DNA from: JBJFGR01 sp051892875
Lineage (GTDB): Bacteria; Pseudomonadota; Gammaproteobacteria; Enterobacterales; Succinivibrionaceae
Direction: 5' to 3'
Assembly: GCA_051892875.1 (NCBI GenBank)
Contig: JBJFGR010000050.1
Span: 1-15,503, forward strand
Length of the DNA stretch: 15,503 nt
Each line of letters opens with the position of its first letter. Within the stretch, counting starts at the first letter, position 1. The notes beneath the pieces are model-generated. The model was not told the origin of the DNA, made no database searches, and worked only from the letters and a program-made list of their open reading frames with translations. The translations under genes and the position numbers were made by a program. Below are positions 6,705 to 15,200 of the stretch, piece by piece.

Positions 6705-7625
6705 GTGTTAAAATTTCATTTACTTATAACTATTTTTGTTTTTACTTTCAGTGTAATACCAATTTCACAAGCAAAAATATTACGTTATGTGGATGAAAGT
6801 GGAGTCGTAACATATACAGATGACGAAGAAGATGCAAAATCTAGTGGCTATGAATATGATGAATACGATGATTTTGGCTCTCCAGATCCCAATAATGTAC
6901 AGTTTAGATTCGATTCCTATACCAACAGACTTTATGTCATAAATAAATTTGCTAGTGAAATAACTGTAAGAGTAAGAATTTCAGATCCTAGTGCTGTAGA
7001 AAGTGATGTATTATTTAATCATCCTATAGAAATTGCTGGTAATACAGAGTATTTGTTGGGTTTTATAAAACAAATAGACGGAAAAGAAGCAACAATAACT
7101 AATGAATTTGATATAGGAAGAATTTATACAGGTAATGAAAACTTCTACTACTCAATGAATCCCAATGATTTAATTGTTCCTTTTGTTGGGCAATATAAAG
7201 TAACCCAAGGTTGGGAAGGAGGTTTTACTCATAGAGGACCTAAAAATCGATATGCAATAGATGTTTCAATGCCTATTGGAACAAAGATTTTAGCTGTAAA
7301 ATCTGGAAAAATTATAGATATGAGAATGTCATCTAATAAAGGTGGTAATAACCCTCAGTTTAGAGCTTTTGCAAATTTTATAAAAATTCAACATGATGAT
7401 GGTACAATGTCTGTTTATGTACATTTAAAATGTGATTCTCAAACAGTAAATATTGGTCAATATGTTCAACAAGGCCAAGTTATAGCACTATCTGGAAATA
7501 CTGGTTATACAACAGGTCCTCATTTACATTTTGCTTTACAAACAAATACAAATAATGGGGTAAAAAGTATAAAGTTTAAATTACATAATAAAGAACCACT
7601 CACAGGAACTTTGCTAAAAAATTAA
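6705..7625 (+). CDS. Secreted M23-family peptidase with N-terminal DUF4124-like segment
   Basis: M23 enzymes are zinc endopeptidases that cut peptidoglycan cross-links. Of 306 residues, 1-23 form a signal peptide ending SQA, with export to the periplasm expected. Residues 25-50 (ILRYVDESGVVTYTDD and after) resemble DUF4124, then comes an acidic stretch (YDEYDD). The peptidase domain spans about 160-285, with zinc ligands His176 and Asp186 (HRGPKNRYAID), His240 (YVHL) and His275 of GPHLHF, so it should be active. It starts at GTG three bases after rimI; the ribosome site AAGG (6694-6697) overlaps the end of rimI. It likely acts in wall remodelling, but the exact substrate cannot be told. Confidence 0.9.
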   Translation: MLKFHLLITIFVFTFSVIPISQAKILRYVDESGVVTYTDDEEDAKSSGYEYDEYDDFGSPDPNNVQFRFDSYTNRLYVINKFASEITVRVRISDPSAVESDVLFNHPIEIAGNTEYLLGFIKQIDGKEATITNEFDIGRIYTGNENFYYSMNPNDLIVPFVGQYKVTQGWEGGFTHRGPKNRYAIDVSMPIGTKILAVKSGKIIDMRMSSNKGGNNPQFRAFANFIKIQHDDGTMSVYVHLKCDSQTVNIGQYVQQGQVIALSGNTGYTTGPHLHFALQTNTNNGVKSIKFKLHNKEPLTGTLLKN

Positions 7626-7669
7626 CATTCAACTCTACTTATATTAGTTTCTCAATGCACAATCACAGA

Positions 7670-7683
7670 TTGATATACATCTT
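7670..7683 (+). promoter_or_regulatory. Possible FNR-type site upstream of pntA
   Basis: TTGAT-ATAC-ATCTT matches the FNR consensus TTGAT-N4-ATCAA at eight of ten positions. It lies near -76 relative to the predicted pntA start site. One AT-rich match is weak evidence. Confidence 0.25.
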
Positions 7684-7717
7684 CTGAATAACAAAATTTA
7701 AAGCAATAATGCAAAAA

Positions 7718-7746
7718 ATAACAAATTTTAAAAAATAGTGTATAAT
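7718..7746 (+). promoter_or_regulatory. Promoter for pntAB
   Basis: A perfect TATAAT at 7741-7746 has a -35 of ATAACA (7718-7723) at 17 bases. It lies about 50 bases before the pntA ATG. Confidence 0.6.
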
Positions 7747-7797
7747 TGCAACACTTAAAAAGATAAATTTTTTAATTTTAACTTAGGAATGTAAATA

Positions 7798-9345
7798 ATG
7801 CAGATAGGTATACCTAAAGAGAGCTTTGCGGGTGAAACTCGTGTAGCTGCTACACCTGCAACCGTACTTGGTTTAAAGAAGTTAGGTTTTACTGTGCTTG
7901 TAGAAAGTGGCGCAGGCGAATTAGCAAACTTTGATGACAGTACATATACTGAAGCAGGTGCAGAAATAGGAACAAAAGAACAAGTATGGTCTTGTTCATT
8001 AATTTATAAAGTATTAGCTCCAAATGATAAAGAAATAGCTTTATTAAAAGAAGGTACAACTTTAGTATCATTTATATGGCCAGCTCAGACCCCTGAATTA
8101 GTAGATAAATTAAATGCTAAAAAGGTTACTGTTCTAGCTATGGATATGGTGCCAAGAATTTCTCGTGCACAAGCATTAGATGCTCTATCTTCAACAGCAA
8201 ATATTAGTGGTTACAGAGCTGTTGTTGAAGCTGCACATGAATTCGGTCGTTTCTTCTGCGGCCAAGTAACAGCAGCTGGTAAAGTTCCACCTGCAAAAGT
8301 TTTAGTAATTGGTGCTGGTGTTGCAGGACTTGCAGCTATTGGTGCAGCACACTCATTAGGTGCTATCGTGCGTGCTTTTGATACTCGTTTAGAAGTTGCC
8401 GATCAGATACATTCAATGGGTGGTGAATTCTTAAAGCTTGATTTCAAGCAAGAAGATGGTAGCTCATCTGATGGTTATGCAAAAACAATGAGTGATGAAT
8501 TTATAAAAGCTGAAATGGCTTTATTTGCTGAACAAGCTAAAGAAGTAGATATCATCATAACTACAGCTGCTATTCCTGGTAAGAAAGCTCCTAGATTAAT
8601 CACTAAAGAAATGGTTGCTAGCATGAAAGCTGGTTCTGTAATAGTTGATTTAGCAGCTGCTACAGGTGGTAACTGCGAAGTTACACAACCAGGAAAAGTT
8701 CATACTACAGAAAATGGTGTAAAGATTATCGGCTATACTGATTTACCATGCCGTTTACCTACACAGTCATCTCAACTTTACTCAACAAACTTAGTAAATC
8801 TATCAAAGTTATTGTGTAAAGAAAAGGATGGTAACATCAATGTTAACTTTGAAGATGTTGTATTACGTAATATGACTGTGGTACAAAATGGCGAAGTTAC
8901 TTTCCCTCCTCCAAAGATTAGCGTAAGTGCTGCTCCTGTTCAAAAACCTCAGACAGCTCCTGTGAAAAAAGAAGAAAAGCCTGTAAATCCAATGGTTAAA
9001 TATATTGTAATGGGCGCTATCATTGCATTTATGGCATTAGTTGGATACTTTGCTCCAGAATCATTCTTACCTCACTTTACTGTTTTTGTTTTATCTTGTG
9101 TTGTTGGTTACTACGTTGTATGGAATGTTTCTCATTCATTACATACACCATTAATGGCTGTAACAAATGCAATATCTGGTATTATTGTTGTTGGTGCTTT
9201 AGTTCAATTAATAACAAAACCAGGAATTGAAACAAGTTTCTTAGTTTATATTTTATGTTTCGTTGCAGTTCTAATTGCATCAATTAATATCTTTGGTGGT
9301 TTCGCTGTAACTAAGCGTATGCTTAAGATGTTCAGAAAAGGATAA
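7798..9345 (+). CDS. pntA: NAD(P) transhydrogenase subunit alpha
   Basis: PntA carries the NAD(H)-binding domain of the proton-translocating transhydrogenase in the inner membrane, which transfers hydride between NADH and NADP+ using the proton gradient. The 515 residues align almost end to end with E. coli PntA (510). Seen are the N-terminal MQIGIPKES and ETRVAATP, VPRISRAQALDALSS (118-132), the Rossmann loop VIGAGVAGLAA (170-180), IVRAFDTR and GYTDLPCRLPTQSSQLY. A proline/lysine-rich linker (about 375-398) leads to four membrane segments between about 400 and 505, ending RMLKMFRKG. Compared with the AT-rich neighbours, codons are richer in G+C and in GCT, suggesting high expression. pntB follows after 15 bases. 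Confidence 0.98.
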   Translation: MQIGIPKESFAGETRVAATPATVLGLKKLGFTVLVESGAGELANFDDSTYTEAGAEIGTKEQVWSCSLIYKVLAPNDKEIALLKEGTTLVSFIWPAQTPELVDKLNAKKVTVLAMDMVPRISRAQALDALSSTANISGYRAVVEAAHEFGRFFCGQVTAAGKVPPAKVLVIGAGVAGLAAIGAAHSLGAIVRAFDTRLEVADQIHSMGGEFLKLDFKQEDGSSSDGYAKTMSDEFIKAEMALFAEQAKEVDIIITTAAIPGKKAPRLITKEMVASMKAGSVIVDLAAATGGNCEVTQPGKVHTTENGVKIIGYTDLPCRLPTQSSQLYSTNLVNLSKLLCKEKDGNINVNFEDVVLRNMTVVQNGEVTFPPPKISVSAAPVQKPQTAPVKKEEKPVNPMVKYIVMGAIIAFMALVGYFAPESFLPHFTVFVLSCVVGYYVVWNVSHSLHTPLMAVTNAISGIIVVGALVQLITKPGIETSFLVYILCFVAVLIASINIFGGFAVTKRMLKMFRKG

Positions 9346-9360
9346 AGGGGATAGCCGATA

Positions 9361-10869
9361 ATGATAGGTTTAATACATGTTGCTTATATTATTTCTGCAT
9401 TACTCTTTATTTTGAGTTTAGCAGGTCTTTCTAAGCAAGAAACAGCAAAATTAGGTTGTACATCAGGTATTGTAGGTATGGCGATAGCTTTACTTGCAAC
9501 ATTTGTTAATGTAAATTCAGGAATTGGTTGGGCAATAATTGTTGTATCAATGGTTATTGGTGCTGCTATTGGTTTATATTTAGCAAAGAAAGTTGAAATG
9601 ACTCAAATGCCTGAACTTGTTGCTATGCTACATAGTTTCGTTGGTTTGGCAGCTGTTTTAGTTGGTTTCAACAGTTTCTTTGAAGTAATGCCTCATGCAC
9701 CAGCTTCTGTACCTGTACCACTTGATGCTACTCCTGAAATGGCACAGCAAATCATTGAACAAGCAAAGAATCAATCTATTAATGCAACTGCACATTTAAC
9801 AGGTAAAGAGTTATATATTCACTTAGTGGAAATATTTTTAGGTATTTTTATAGGTGCTGTAACATTTACAGGTTCTGTTGTTGCTTATGGTAAGTTAAAT
9901 GGTAAGTTTAGTTTAGCTATATTTAAGTCTAAACCTTTAGTTCTACCTATGCGCCACGTATTGAATATTTTAGCTTTAGTTGTATCATTTATATTAATGA
10001 TTATATTTATGGTTGCAACTTCTTGTTCAAGTATTCAACTATGGGTTTGCTTAATACCAATGACTATCATTGCTCTACTATTTGGTATCCACTTAGTTGC
10101 CTCTATCGGTGGTGCTGATATGCCAGTTGTTATCTCAATGTTGAATTCATATTCAGGTTGGGCTGCTGCTGCTGCAGGTTTCATGTTAAGCAATGATTTG
10201 TTAATTGTTACAGGTTCTTTAGTTGGTTCATCTGGTGCTATCCTTTCATATATCATGTGTAAGGCTATGAACAGATCATTCTTATCTGTAATTTTAGGTG
10301 GATTTGGTAATGCTCCAGCTTCTGCAGATGAAGAAGAACATGGCGAACACAAAGAAATGTCATATGCAGATGTTGCGGATTTATTAAAGAACGCAAGCTC
10401 TGTAATAATCACCCCAGGCTATGGTATGGCTGTAGCTCAAGCTCAGTACCCTGTAGCTGAATTAACTTCTAAGTTAAGAGCTAAAGGCATCAATGTTCGT
10501 TTTGGTATTCACCCAGTTGCTGGTCGTTTACCAGGTCATATGAATGTATTATTAGCTGAAGCTAAAGTACCATATGATATCGTATTAGAAATGGACGAAA
10601 TCAATGATGATTTCGCAGATACAGATGTTGTTTTAGTTATCGGTGCTAACGATACTGTAAACCCAGCTGCGTTAGAAAATCCAAATAGCCCAATTGCAGG
10701 TATGCCTGTTCTTGAAGTATGGAATGCTAAGAATGTGGTAATATTTAAGCGTTCTATGAGCGTGGGTTATGCAGGTGTTCAAAATCCATTATTCTTTAAA
10801 GATAATTCATACATGTGCTTCGGTGATGCTAAGAAGTCTGTTGAAGAAATAGTTAAAGCTATTGACTAA
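9361..10869 (+). CDS. pntB: NAD(P) transhydrogenase subunit beta, with enlarged loop
   Basis: PntB provides most of the proton channel and the NADP(H)-binding domain. The first 310 residues hold the membrane helices, including the channel His91 (MLHSFVGLAAVLVGFN) and GADMPVVISMLNSYSGWAAAA. The NADP domain (about 345-500) has TPGYGMAVAQAQYPVAEL, GIHPVAGRLPGHMNVLLAEA and VIGANDTVNP. Its 502 residues exceed the E. coli 462. The excess of about 33 residues is a proline- and glutamine-containing insertion near 108-150, in a loop between two membrane helices. AGGGG ten bases before the ATG is the ribosome site. A strong terminator follows. Confidence 0.98.
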   Translation: MIGLIHVAYIISALLFILSLAGLSKQETAKLGCTSGIVGMAIALLATFVNVNSGIGWAIIVVSMVIGAAIGLYLAKKVEMTQMPELVAMLHSFVGLAAVLVGFNSFFEVMPHAPASVPVPLDATPEMAQQIIEQAKNQSINATAHLTGKELYIHLVEIFLGIFIGAVTFTGSVVAYGKLNGKFSLAIFKSKPLVLPMRHVLNILALVVSFILMIIFMVATSCSSIQLWVCLIPMTIIALLFGIHLVASIGGADMPVVISMLNSYSGWAAAAAGFMLSNDLLIVTGSLVGSSGAILSYIMCKAMNRSFLSVILGGFGNAPASADEEEHGEHKEMSYADVADLLKNASSVIITPGYGMAVAQAQYPVAELTSKLRAKGINVRFGIHPVAGRLPGHMNVLLAEAKVPYDIVLEMDEINDDFADTDVVLVIGANDTVNPAALENPNSPIAGMPVLEVWNAKNVVIFKRSMSVGYAGVQNPLFFKDNSYMCFGDAKKSVEEIVKAID

Positions 10870-10895
10870 TATATGGATAATATATAGATATCTAT

Positions 10896-10922
10896 AAAAA
10901 AGGGAGGAAAACTCCCTTTTTT
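10896..10922 (+). terminator. Strong intrinsic terminator after pntB
   Basis: AAAAAAGGGAG (10896-10906) pairs perfectly with CTCCCTTTTTT (10912-10922) around a GAAAA loop, so the right arm doubles as the U tract. Confidence 0.92.
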
Positions 10923-11220
10923 GATCTTCACAGAAATTAATAAAAAACCAAATAAGATAAACAATCAAGTTTCAAATATTAATACAAAAATTGGTGTAAT
11001 ATTAAATATGTATAATCATCTAAAATATTTTATTATAAGGCAATAGAATCAATATTTATATTTGTAACGATATTAGAATTTAAAATCATGTGAATCTCCT
11101 TGAAATAGAACTCACATAATAATAAAACTTTTATGTATTTTTAAATATTAATTTCTTTGTAGATTTAAGTATAACTTTATCCCCTCATTTAATTATTTTT
11201 CTTAATTTTGATTCAATTGA
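10923..11220. other. Gene-poor AT-rich gap after pntAB
   Basis: No substantial coding frame is seen on either strand. The only notable element is a very short minus-strand ORF with a strong ribosome site (11033-11089). The stretch probably marks the boundary between the housekeeping block and insertion-sequence debris. Confidence 0.5.
11033..11101 (-). CDS. Possible 18-residue ORF with strong ribosome site
   Basis: On the minus strand AAGGAGA (11095-11101) lies five bases before ATG (11087-11089), which opens MILNSNIVTNINIDSIAL and stops at TAA (11033-11035). The ribosome site is the best in the window, yet the ORF is tiny. It may be a genuine small peptide or the 5' stump of a gene lost to rearrangement. 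The polar, asparagine-rich start is loosely like a flagellin N-terminus, but that is not enough for a name. Confidence 0.3.
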   Translation of the reverse strand, partial: KEIHMILNSNIVTNINIDSIAL

Positions 11221-11460
11221 GAAGAAAAAACAAATAATAAGACGAAAAAAGATAGTTTACGTTTAAAAGAAATGAAAATTACATTAGATAAGTTCTTTAA
11301 TTGGCGTAGAGAAACATCTAGTACACTACTTCCTAGTTCAAAGTAGGAAGAAGCTATTAATTACAATTTAGAGATTAAACCGAACTTCTATACTTTCTTA
11401 AAAGATGGCAGATTAGATATATCCAATAATAACACAGTAGCCAAAAATAACCTTAATCTA
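11221..11460 (+). pseudogene. IS66-family transposase C-terminal remnant
   Basis: In one frame after a TGA (11218-11220) the translation reads RLKEMKITLDKFFNWRR, then LLPSSK, a TAG stop (11344-11346), then EEAINYNLEIKP and FYTFLKDGRLDISNNNTVAK. This follows the IS66 transposase C-terminal pattern: lPxS.l..Ai.Y.L, then a DGRLxIxNNxaE motif. The usual IRPFxxGRKN after NN is not recognisable. The internal stop, missing N-terminal bulk and absence of clear inverted repeats make this a dead fragment. Confidence 0.8.
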
Positions 11461-11651
11461 ACCATTAAGCTCGATACCATAATTATTAATAGTGATTCTA
11501 TTCTACTTAATGTTTTTATGAATATACTGTCTGTAAAAAATTAAGAATCTTATAAGAATCTAAAACCTCTTTCTACTTTTTGTTGTGATTTATATGTATC
11601 AATCAGTTCTTGCATGGTCCAAGCTATTAATGTGTCATTTGTAGCTATTAA
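11460..11651 (-). pseudogene. IS1634-type transposase C-terminal remnant
   Basis: The minus-strand frame immediately after the Nudix stop reads LIATND, then QELIDTYKSQQKVERGFRFL, two in-frame TAA stops (11550-11552 and 11541-11543), then FFTDSIFIKTLSRIESLLII. This is the conserved C-terminal block of IS1634-like transposases (YKxQxxVERGFRFLKDPxF, then a K.peRIeaL motif). The two stops, lost N-terminal part and lost tail show decay. It faces the IS66 remnant and meets it near 11460. Confidence 0.8.
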
Positions 11652-12038
11652 CTATAAAGCTGATTCTATTTTACTAATCAAGGTAATATCCGCAGGGAGC
11701 CATTCAACCGAATATAAAGAATCCTTAACTAACCATTTTGCATCCGAAGCTTCCTTTAATTTAATTATACCATTTTCAATAGTAGCCCAAAAACAATCCA
11801 TTGATAAATGAAAGTTAGGATAATTATATTCTATAGTATCTATAAGCTCTCCCACTGAAATATCAATATCTAATTCTTCCTTTATCTCTCTAATTAGAGC
11901 ATTTTGAGGAATTTCACCATCTTCTATCTTACCCCCAGGGAATTCCCACTGACCTTTAAACTCACCATAACCTCTTGCTGTAGCAAATATCTTATCACCG
12001 TCACGAATTACCGCAGCAACAACTCTGATTGTTTTCAT
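11652..12038 (-). CDS. Nudix hydrolase, MutT/NudG-like
   Basis: Nudix enzymes of this branch hydrolyse (deoxy)nucleoside triphosphates, often oxidised or modified ones, to monophosphates. The 128-residue protein starts MKTIRVVAAVIRDGDKIF, has GQWEFPGGKIEDGE, and carries the Nudix box at 36-58: Gly36, Glu42, Arg50-Glu51, Glu54-Glu55. The usual final glycine is Asp57 (EELDI), a substitution I believe is tolerated in this group. Length is normal for MutT (129). The ATG lacks a clear ribosome site. The stop is followed directly, in the same frame, by an IS1634 remnant, so the last few residues could be replaced sequence. Whether the substrate is 8-oxo-dGTP or a modified CTP cannot be told. Confidence 0.9.
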   Translation of the reverse strand: MKTIRVVAAVIRDGDKIFATARGYGEFKGQWEFPGGKIEDGEIPQNALIREIKEELDIDISVGELIDTIEYNYPNFHLSMDCFWATIENGIIKLKEASDAKWLVKDSLYSVEWLPADITLISKIESAL

Positions 12039-12065
12039 ATATAAAGCTCGCTAAAACATTAACTA

Positions 12066-12093
12066 ATATTAACAATAAAATAATAAAGTCCAA
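12066..12093 (-). promoter_or_regulatory. Possible promoter for the Nudix gene
   Basis: On the minus strand TTGGAC (12088-12093) and TAATAT (12066-12071) are 16 bases apart, just under 30 bases before the Nudix ATG. Each element is near consensus but the region is AT-rich. Confidence 0.45.
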
Positions 12094-12209
12094 AAACTTT
12101 AATATTAAAAAATAATATCGTTCTTATACTGTTTTTAAAAATAAAAAGCAATACATTAAATGGAACATAAATCATAAATTCAGGTACAAATGATTAAACA
12201 AACCTCCTG

Positions 12210-15200
12210 TCAATTAACGATATAATCATATATATCATTTCTCACTGGTGTTTCTAATCTATAGCATATTTCAAAGGCTTTTTGTTTTCCTTTATCATTA
12301 GATACTAATGTTGGCTTAGGTTCACCTTCTGCATGTATCTCTCCTAAGAAATAAAATTCCTTAGCTTCATCATCATCTTTATTTTTTCTGACAAATAAGA
12401 ATATACGATTATCCTTATCTTTAGGAGTTCGCTTATAAATATGATTTGCATCAGATGATCCAACATCTCTAGGCTTTTTTGATAATGCAATTAATCGATT
12501 TTCTGAAACGAATCTATCCTCATAAGCTATGTCATCTTCAGTTTTTTCATAGTTTATAAACACTGGGAAGGTTTTAGTGTCAGTATCATAAAAATACCCA
12601 CCTATGTTTTGACCATTTAAATTCTTATCCCAGTTAAGTAACCTACATACATCCTCGTAGGTATATTTTTTATAAAGATTGAAGTTGGTATCCTTATAAA
12701 TATCGGCATAATTCTCTTCTACTCTATCAATACCAAAATCTATTATTTCATTCACCATATCTAAAAATATTTTATCGCTATTAAGATACTGAATAAAATC
12801 AGGAGCTAAGGAATACCAATCATCTCTTGTCTTGGATATGAGAACACAATTAGCAAACTTCTTTTTTACATCCTTGCCTAAAAAATTATTTACTAGATTG
12901 TTGTATACACAATTTTGTGTATTTGCATAATTCTTTACACAATTTCTTTCCATAACTTCGCCATACTGTAAACAAAGACTCGTATTTTCATCAGCAAAAG
13001 AAGAAGTACATTGAGCAATCAATTCACGAAGTAATATTAGCTCGTGCTTTCTTTTAAATAAAGCCACCTTTGAAGATAAGTAGTAAACAATTTCTTCTTG
13101 TTTAGCTGTTAAAGTTACAGCATAATTATTCTTTTCTACATCTTGTAAAAATTTATGGTATGAACCATATTTCTTGTGTAAAAATATCTTTGTTATATCT
13201 ATCGAACCATACTTCTTAAATTCTGCAATAGTTGGAATTCTACCGATCTTAAATTTTAAAGATTTGTAGGCATCCTTAAAAATCTGAATATTATTTGTTT
13301 TAACCTTATCAATTGAAGCATAGATCTTCTTTCTTGAAATTTCGTCAAAATGAATTGATGAACAACCTGATATGAGTTTATTACCTTCACGGATAAATCT
13401 TCTCATATTGTCCTTGTTGTAGCTTCTATCACCAAATAAAGCCATCGGAATCATAAAGTTGTTATTATAGTTAGCAATAAAATCAAGAATAACAACATAT
13501 TCCTTATCTGCATGCTTTCTTAAACCTCTACCAAGTTGCTGAATAAATACCACAACAGATTGTGTTGGTCTCAACATAATTACTTGGTTAATTTCAGGTA
13601 TATCTACCCCTTCGTTAAATATATCTACAGTAAAAATGTAATCATAATAATTGTTGTCTAACGTATCATTAGTAGAAAGCTTTTCAATAGCAATTTCTCT
13701 ATCTTCTTGAGAATCAGCGCCAGATAAAGCTATTGTTTTATAGTAATCCCCAGAATTTGGATTATGTCTAGTGTTAAACAATTTCGAAAGCTCTTTAGCT
13801 TCTTCTACTGAACTACAAAAAATAACACCTTTTACTCTTTCGCCACTATATCCATAGTATTGAGCATTCTGTAATATATAGTCAATTCTTGCGTTAGATA
13901 CAAGATCTGAAAACTTTATATCTTCTTCATTTACATCCACACCGTTTATCTGAATATCGGTAATCCCATAATAATGGAATGAACATAATAAATCCTCATT
14001 CAAGGCCTGTTGTAATGTAATTTCATAAATAATATTGTGATCAAAGAGACTATATATATCATAATTATTAGTATCAGGGCTAGCAGTCATACCTAACCAA
14101 AACTTTGGCTTAAAATAATCCATTATTCTTACATAGCCTGTTGAACCAGCATGATGGCATTCATCAAGTACTATTACATCAAAATACTTTGGATCATATT
14201 CTTCAAGGACAAAGGGCTTTGACATAGTTTGCATAGTTGAGAACACAAAATCACACTCATAATCTTTATCACTCCCTGAAATCAAACCATATGTTTTACT
14301 TGATCCAAAAACCTTTTTATAAGTTTTTAGGGCCTGTTTGGCAATTTGTTCACGATGTACAACAAAAAGCACCCTTTCAGCATTTAGTTGTCTCATTGCA
14401 AATGCTGAAGCAAAACTTTTACCTGTACCAGTTGCTGAAATGAGCAATCCTTTGTTATGTTCTGTATTTACAGTTGAATTGTATAACTTTTCTAGATTAG
14501 CTATAAACTCAACTTGCATCTTATTAGGTCTTAATTTATAGGTTGGTAAATCAACAATGATTTCTTTAAGGGCTGTTTCTTGTTGTTTACGGATAATTTT
14601 TTGTTTCAGATACTTAGTTTTATACTCATCTATAAAATCAACATAATTCTTTGAGTTATCAGAATCCCATAATGATTTAAACTCACTTAAGATCTCTTTT
14701 GAAAAGTTATCTGATAAATCTAGAGTAAATTTAGTGTTCCATTCTTGATTTAAATATAAAGCACCAGCTGTCCAGTTAGAACTACCAATTATAATGTTAT
14801 ACACTTCTTCTTTTTTGAAAATATATCCTTTGGTATGAAAACCACCTGACGATTTGTTTGTACAAAACATCTTTAATTCAATATTTTTTAGACTTGCAAG
14901 AGTTTCTAAAGCTTTTGGTTCACTAAAATGGAGATAATCAGTAGTAAGAATCTTTCCTGGAATATTTTTCTTTTCAAGTTCTTTTAATTTTAGTAAAAAT
15001 GGAGCTACTCCACCTTGGGTAATAAAGGCAACACTTATAATAAATTCTTGACAATGTTCCAATTCATATTCAAAAGAATTAGCAACTTTTAAATTATTTT
15101 CCCTTTTGTTATACAAAAATTGGGGTGCATACGCTAAATTTGTTTCATTTACCAAATTTAAAATTTTTGATTCATGATTAAAATTTTTACAAAAATTTAT

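Noticed and set aside
10035..10412. 125-codon open frame on the minus strand
   Set aside because: It lies wholly antisense to the conserved NADP-binding and membrane region of pntB and has no recognisable protein features.
11614..11811. 65-codon plus-strand frame
   Set aside because: It is antisense to the Nudix 3' end and the IS1634 remnant; the minus-strand translations carry the recognisable motifs.
12113..12225. Matching inverted segments ATATCGTT and AACGATAT about 100 bases apart
   Set aside because: They are short, AT-rich and widely spaced, and one lies in the helicase coding end; chance is the simplest explanation.
14237..14541. Two plus-strand open frames inside the helicase gene
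   Set aside because: They are antisense to the conserved Walker A region of a clear helicase gene and encode nothing recognisable.
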